DNA from: Candidatus Omnitrophota bacterium
GTDB lineage: Bacteria; Omnitrophota; Gorgyraeia; 2-02-FULL-51-18
Reading direction: 5' to 3'
DNA length: 7,837 bases
NCBI GenBank assembly: GCA_016196505.1
Contig: JACPXO010000082.1
Coordinates: 1-7,837, forward strand
The notes under the pieces were generated by a model. It was not told the DNA's origin and made no database searches. It saw nothing but the letters and a program-made list of their open reading frames with translations. Each line of letters opens with the position of its first letter. Within the stretch, counting starts at the first letter, position 1. Shown here one piece after another: positions 5,701-7,837 of the stretch. The translations under genes were made by a program, and so were the position numbers.

Positions 5701-7837
5701 AAAGCTTTTCGCACCTTTGAGAAGCAAACGGACGGCTTGGGTGGCGATATCCTCGATTTCTTCCTGAGAAAAAACTTTTCCGTACCCATCCTGGACCAAC
5801 CGATACTCGATGTCATTCCTTAAAAATTCCCGCACTCTGCGGTCGCGTTCAGGGTCCGTCTTTTGGGTGGGTTTATCTTTAGAAACAATAAGCGTTCTAG
5901 AATCTAATTTAAATAACCCTCCGTCCCTCGAATGCCCTTTGATGAATTCTACCGCCACCACTTGCGCTCGAAGAGTACGAATAGACCTCATCCATAAATA
6001 AATCCCGGCCCCTCCCACTGCCAGGGCGAGCAGTGCAATGGACATACCGCTTGTTTCACGCGAGAAAAAGGGGCTCAGTAGATCTTGAATAACAGGCGGG
6101 AGCTTCTCTATCCACTCGCCTAGGTTCAGAGGACTGCTTGTGGCCGCCCGAGCGCCCGCCGGACGCTGGATCTGAACAATTTGGATCTGGAAGGATTTTC
6201 TGTCAAGGAGAGAAAAGGGTTCCACACTCAGTTCGAAACCCAAACGCTCAATGACGGCTTTTAAAACATCGATCTGCACCGGCACAATGAGCGCCGCCGC
6301 ACCCTTCGCTCTTCTATAGGCGGCATAGTCGTGATGAATGAGACGGGGGGATAAGACCGAGAACTGCGTGATCTCCAGGACGGCTTTTGGATGCAAAATT
6401 TTAAGGATCTGCTGAATGCTTTGAAGGCCGATCTTGAAATCAGACATCCATGCGTTCCGCGGCAGACTCGCGAGCCGGTCCCAGAGAATCTGATTGGGAT
6501 GGCTGGCGCCGTCGAGTTCTATCCACGGATAGTCGTCACGCGCGATGGCCCGGTAACGATGCCGGACTTTGATAGCGTTGGAAAAAACCTTCAAAAATCC
6601 CAGAAACTGATCCTTGAGCCGTGCCTTTTGGCGGTTTAAGAAATCACCCAGCGTCTCTTCCCCGCGGGCGACCTGACTCAATTCACTTGCCGGCACCCCG
6701 GCCTCAGCCAATACCTTAAGCGCCGCGGCGGGAAGGTACGCTTGCGCGAGAATGCTGTACGGTTTATTGGAATAACTGACCAGATAGTTCGCGGGTAGCG
6801 CGTCATAGAGGTTGGTCGCGTGGACTATCACGATCCGCTGATCGTAACTTTCGAGGGCATCCCCGACATTCTGGGCCGAAAGCTCCTGAAAATCAAACGT
6901 GATCCCCAACGCCTCCGCTTTTTCACGAAACGCGGGATCCGCCGACGCAAGTTCCCACTCCCGCTTGGCCTCTTCGAGCACGGGCTTTGAAAAATCCGTT
7001 AACAAATAGACCCACCGTTGCCCGGCAAAGCGCAGTTTTTCTTCCGGCGTGGCTAATTCATGCACTTTTTCGACGATGCCCCTAGCCCTTTCGAAACCCG
7101 CGACGGAGAGCTCGACATAGACCAGAGCTTTCCCCTCCACCTCGCCGGATTTTTTGATCCACTCCCGCGCATTTTTTTCGATAAAGGTCTCATTCAAGTC
7201 TGTCCTGGATTTATCGTTAGCCCCCCACGTTTCCCAAGAAAAAGTGCTGATCGTGCTGACCGCGCTCTCCGCGTAAAGAGTCGGCTCGGGATCGAGATTT
7301 ATCTCTCCAGAGTTCTGAATTTTTCCATCGGCAAAATCAAGAATCGCCCGTTCAAGCGCTTGCTTGTAACGACTGACCCTTTCCTCCAAAGGAGTATTTC
7401 CGTCGGCGATGAACGCCTGAAGATCGACCTGAATCTCAGACCAATCCTCGTTTGAGGGCACAGGCGCTATCGATTCGAAGGGATGCGTGAATTTTTTAAT
7501 GAACCGTACGCGATAAAGATAAAGTCTCAAGTTGGCCAGAAAACCGGGTAGATTGGGATGGCGCTTACGAATGGCCTCATCCCCGCGAAGTTTTTCAAAA
7601 ACCTCCGCCGTCGCTATGAGAAACGGCTCCGTCTGTCTTGAGAGAGCGGGGTTTTCGAGGACGCGCGCGTAACTGACGCCCTTCAAATGCGCCTCGGACA
7701 TCCTTTCTAAAAATGGGACGATCACCTGGCGGCGGGTTTCGGCCCGCTTATCGTTTTGGATACGATTTTCCGGCGTAAGCCCGGCTTCGCGTAAGATCTC
7801 AGGGAACAACACCCAGGCATCCTCCCCCATCATGATG
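2743..7837 (-). CDS. Giant multi-domain membrane protein with methyltransferase-like N-terminal region; 5' end probably outside the window
   Basis: One unbroken frame gives 1696 residues from the first ATG (7833-7831, followed by a second ATG) to TAA at 2745-2743. The frame is still open upstream of that ATG to the window edge, and no signal peptide or ribosome binding site can be seen, so the true start may lie outside. Regions by residue: 1-234 mostly helical, unrecognised; about 235-555 methyltransferase-like; 598-615 membrane segment (ALLALAVGGAGIYLW) followed by basic RSIRTLR; 725-822 beta-rich; 830-980 helical and amphipathic; about 1019-1050 long hydrophobic stretch (one or two passes) followed by basic residues and a coiled coil at 1055-1078; 1180-1248 beta-rich; 1260-1385 helical, possibly TPR-like; 1430-1605 beta/alpha with several valine-rich strands; 1614-1628 weakly hydrophobic; helical basic end. 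A motif G-[AVT]-R-[LA]-[AV] occurs seven times from residue 560 on, generally at segment borders. It is probably anchored in the inner membrane. Function is unknown. The DNA for residues 888-960 looks more AT-rich than the rest. A 60-bp DNA repeat is translated in frame at residues 1394-1413. Confidence 0.85.
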   Translation of the reverse strand, partial: IMMGEDAWVLFPEILREAGLTPENRIQNDKRAETRRQVIVPFLERMSEAHLKGVSYARVLENPALSRQTEPFLIATAEVFEKLRGDEAIRKRHPNLPGFLANLRLYLYRVRFIKKFTHPFESIAPVPSNEDWSEIQVDLQAFIADGNTPLEERVSRYKQALERAILDFADGKIQNSGEINLDPEPTLYAESAVSTISTFSWETWGANDKSRTDLNETFIEKNAREWIKKSGEVEGKALVYVELSVAGFERARGIVEKVHELATPEEKLRFAGQRWVYLLTDFSKPVLEEAKREWELASADPAFREKAEALGITFDFQELSAQNVGDALESYDQRIVIVHATNLYDALPANYLVSYSNKPYSILAQAYLPAAALKVLAEAGVPASELSQVARGEETLGDFLNRQKARLKDQFLGFLKVFSNAIKVRHRYRAIARDDYPWIELDGASHPNQILWDRLASLPRNAWMSDFKIGLQSIQQILKILHPKAVLEITQFSVLSPRLIHHDYAAYRRAKGAAALIVPVQIDVLKAVIERLGFELSVEPFSLLDRKSFQIQIVQIQRPAGARAATSSPLNLGEWIEKLPPVIQDLLSPFFSRETSGMSIALLALAVGGAGIYLWMRSIRTLRAQVVAVEFIKGHSRDGGLFKLDSRTLIVSKDKPTQKTDPERDRRVREFLRNDIEYRLVQDGYGKVFSQEEIEDIATQAVRLLLKGAKSFNYNSTSGVRLATQALFPTRISFAWNGGSDTVTLELAKDEHEKLLRSTGGETFHWAVRWNRSPLASFGIVLRENGVVESWEWIEKPSDHPGVIGYIQNRLDQLRGHRRPYNEFSGARAAVKEDWRRAETVLLELEGAISEVQNLILAAPEISRDILERHYFRQFRVVKGIYYSSEQKGQISKGDLERMFNFLNFVVYYASLSALPKDLNFGHWIKNILKKSLREETHQRSAKSYFVEKQGEFNALALKINLLDKEFERQMRLIAGIPEEGPAGTETGARLVTGYVYGEKIHLPWQDVIFLDSFPTTHSIPLFVTVPWTLGSLLGAFGVLAAGVLIFANYPLMMKWRSAHLEKRVKDLEKAVSDLSLKESMGAFKEWVWLMAHLWPEERRSLISGYATVVKQMAERAFAPGSGVPDSDRGIFMAVAEEFSQETEEALLRAGQEVEDTALRAIHRTVTGDPEAGTRLAGESASDPDRARVLFRNGQWVDVTWKGGVKLLSAQFIRIEGRSPDAKLVVKSGERNGKEHAFSWGSIQSISPAAKAGVRLAEPDDPMEVTTKAFQKLSQAPPKVHESFMRLAQAYVNAIKADSVFELSFGIEVLREAKSEGDTGVLKADLDEAAEKTMEFDRVLEGVNDPEVLRLLLSIHQRMADSKLARPYMEKMNERLRALEKKPFKAGARAAETVVASGSSLVASTFTSDKRLATKLEAFFVRTAFAQPIEVQSGPRVALRLRDEAPSTIFTYRKEGQGLVVVAPGAGIRIPLDTSHANRVRTQTAQSQATPAGVLEVKLMEDALTAQFLGAVQTETLNANPVVVEVDVDAVPGDFLRTAIPKVRRSKLGNGVYFVPVGGRLPVERALSLGVFDEGLPPDLKARGARTVLIQSDELSARTADVHLYLRSPEEGSVLSGTLLFLAVVAARIDLSNIPDWFVSAYAALSEGVDAATLKLILMGKATLEMIKRFAIRPLLQTTLQAAAQYYRNARRITEAA
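3595..3654. repeat. Clustered CTAGCGAC / GTCGCTAG repeat embedded in the coding frame
   Basis: Four full copies of the octamer lie within 60 bases: GTCGCTAG at 3596-3603 and 3610-3617, its reverse complement CTAGCGAC at 3626-3633 and 3647-3654, plus a partial AGCGAC at 3635-3640. Two hairpins are possible: GTCGCTAGTA (3610-3619) with TACTAGCGAC (3624-3633) around a 4-base AACG loop, or TTGTCGCTAGT (3608-3618) with ACTAGCGACAA (3646-3656), 11 perfect pairs. It is translated by the giant gene as V-V-A-S-G-S-S-L-V-A-S-T-F-T-S-D-K-R-L-A (about residues 1393-1412), a serine/threonine-rich linker that directly follows the G-A-R-A-A motif at 1386-1390. It looks like a small palindromic element that landed in a tolerant linker. 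No flanking duplication was identified. Confidence 0.75.
3664..6156 (-). repeat. Seven dispersed copies of a G-[AVT]-R-[LA]-[AV] peptide motif in the giant protein
   Basis: The copies are G560-A-R-A-A (6156-6142), G718-V-R-L-A (5682-5668), G825-A-R-A-A (5361-5347), G987-A-R-L-V (4875-4861), G1172-T-R-L-A (4320-4306), G1252-V-R-L-A (4080-4066) and G1386-A-R-A-A (3678-3664). Each is preceded by A, S or T. Spacing is irregular: 158, 107, 162, 185, 80 and 134 residues. The codons around the arginine vary (for example GGT GCG CGG GCG GCG against GGC GCC CGG GCC GCG), but the arginine is CGG in all seven. The copies lie at changes of predicted secondary structure, and none occurs in the first 559 residues. 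The meaning is unknown: a linker tag, a processing site and an old inserted element are all possible. Confidence 0.55.
6169..7131 (-). other. Methyltransferase-like region inside the giant protein, glycine loop degraded
   Basis: Residues 235-555 follow the strand order of a class I SAM-dependent methyltransferase. A strand plus helix at 236-255 (ALVYVELSVAGFERARGIVE) takes the place of motif I, where active enzymes have E-x-G-x-G-x-G. RWVYLLTDFSKPVLEEAKRE (273-292) resembles the second strand with its acidic ribose-binding residue D280. ITFDFQEL (311-318) matches the third strand, and RIVIVHATNLYDALPANYLV (333-352) resembles the x-x-N-x-x-D-x-L-P segment after strand four. LHPKAVLEITQF (480-491) and the helix and strands at 521-556 match the C-terminal half. 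The loss of glycines (S243-V-A-G) suggests an inactive or altered cofactor site. The call is by fold pattern only, and another Rossmann-like family is possible. Confidence 0.4.

Overview
The window reads as a metagenomic contig from an uncultured, moderately GC-rich Gram-negative-type bacterium. All coding capacity I can support lies on the minus strand, so transcription runs from base 7837 towards base 1. The lineage cannot be proved from this sequence. A very long protein of lineage-restricted character with a recurring G-x-R-[LA]-A peptide motif, next to a palindromic AGGGACGGTTCT repeat, reminds me of Candidatus Omnitrophota and related candidate phyla. That is recollection and inference, not a database result.

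Layout in the direction of transcription. (1) 7837-2743: one continuous frame of at least 1696 codons, open at the window edge, encoding a giant multi-domain protein. Its first third resembles a class I SAM-dependent methyltransferase with a degraded glycine-rich loop. The rest alternates beta-rich, alpha-helical and membrane-spanning segments, often separated by copies of the G-[AVT]-R-[LA]-[AV] motif. A 60-bp cluster of CTAGCGAC/GTCGCTAG repeats sits in frame inside it at 3595-3654. (2) 2745-2677: the only gap between complete genes. It is almost filled by a three-copy AGGGACGGTTCT palindrome that starts on the stop codon of the giant gene, followed by an extended -10 promoter placed so close to the next ATG that the message would be nearly leaderless. 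(3) 2676-1003: ilvD, dihydroxy-acid dehydratase of branched-chain amino-acid synthesis. (4) 1006-404: a DEDDy-type 3'-5' exonuclease domain protein, overlapping ilvD by 4 bp (ATGA). (5) 403-89: a small zinc-ribbon protein whose ATG directly abuts the TGA of the exonuclease gene. (6) 66-1: the first 22 codons of a secreted protein, with a purine-rich ribosome binding site and a clear signal peptide, cut by the window edge.

The last four genes are packed tightly enough (4-bp overlap, 0-bp and 22-bp gaps) to be one transcription unit starting at the promoter near 2690. IlvD is the only one with a firmly known pathway. The exonuclease and zinc-ribbon proteins may act together on nucleic acid, but only their coupling supports this. 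The most unusual item is the giant protein, with its motif-delimited architecture and an embedded DNA repeat that is translated. No tRNA, rRNA, CRISPR array, transposase or riboswitch was seen, and there is no gene-free stretch longer than about 70 bases.
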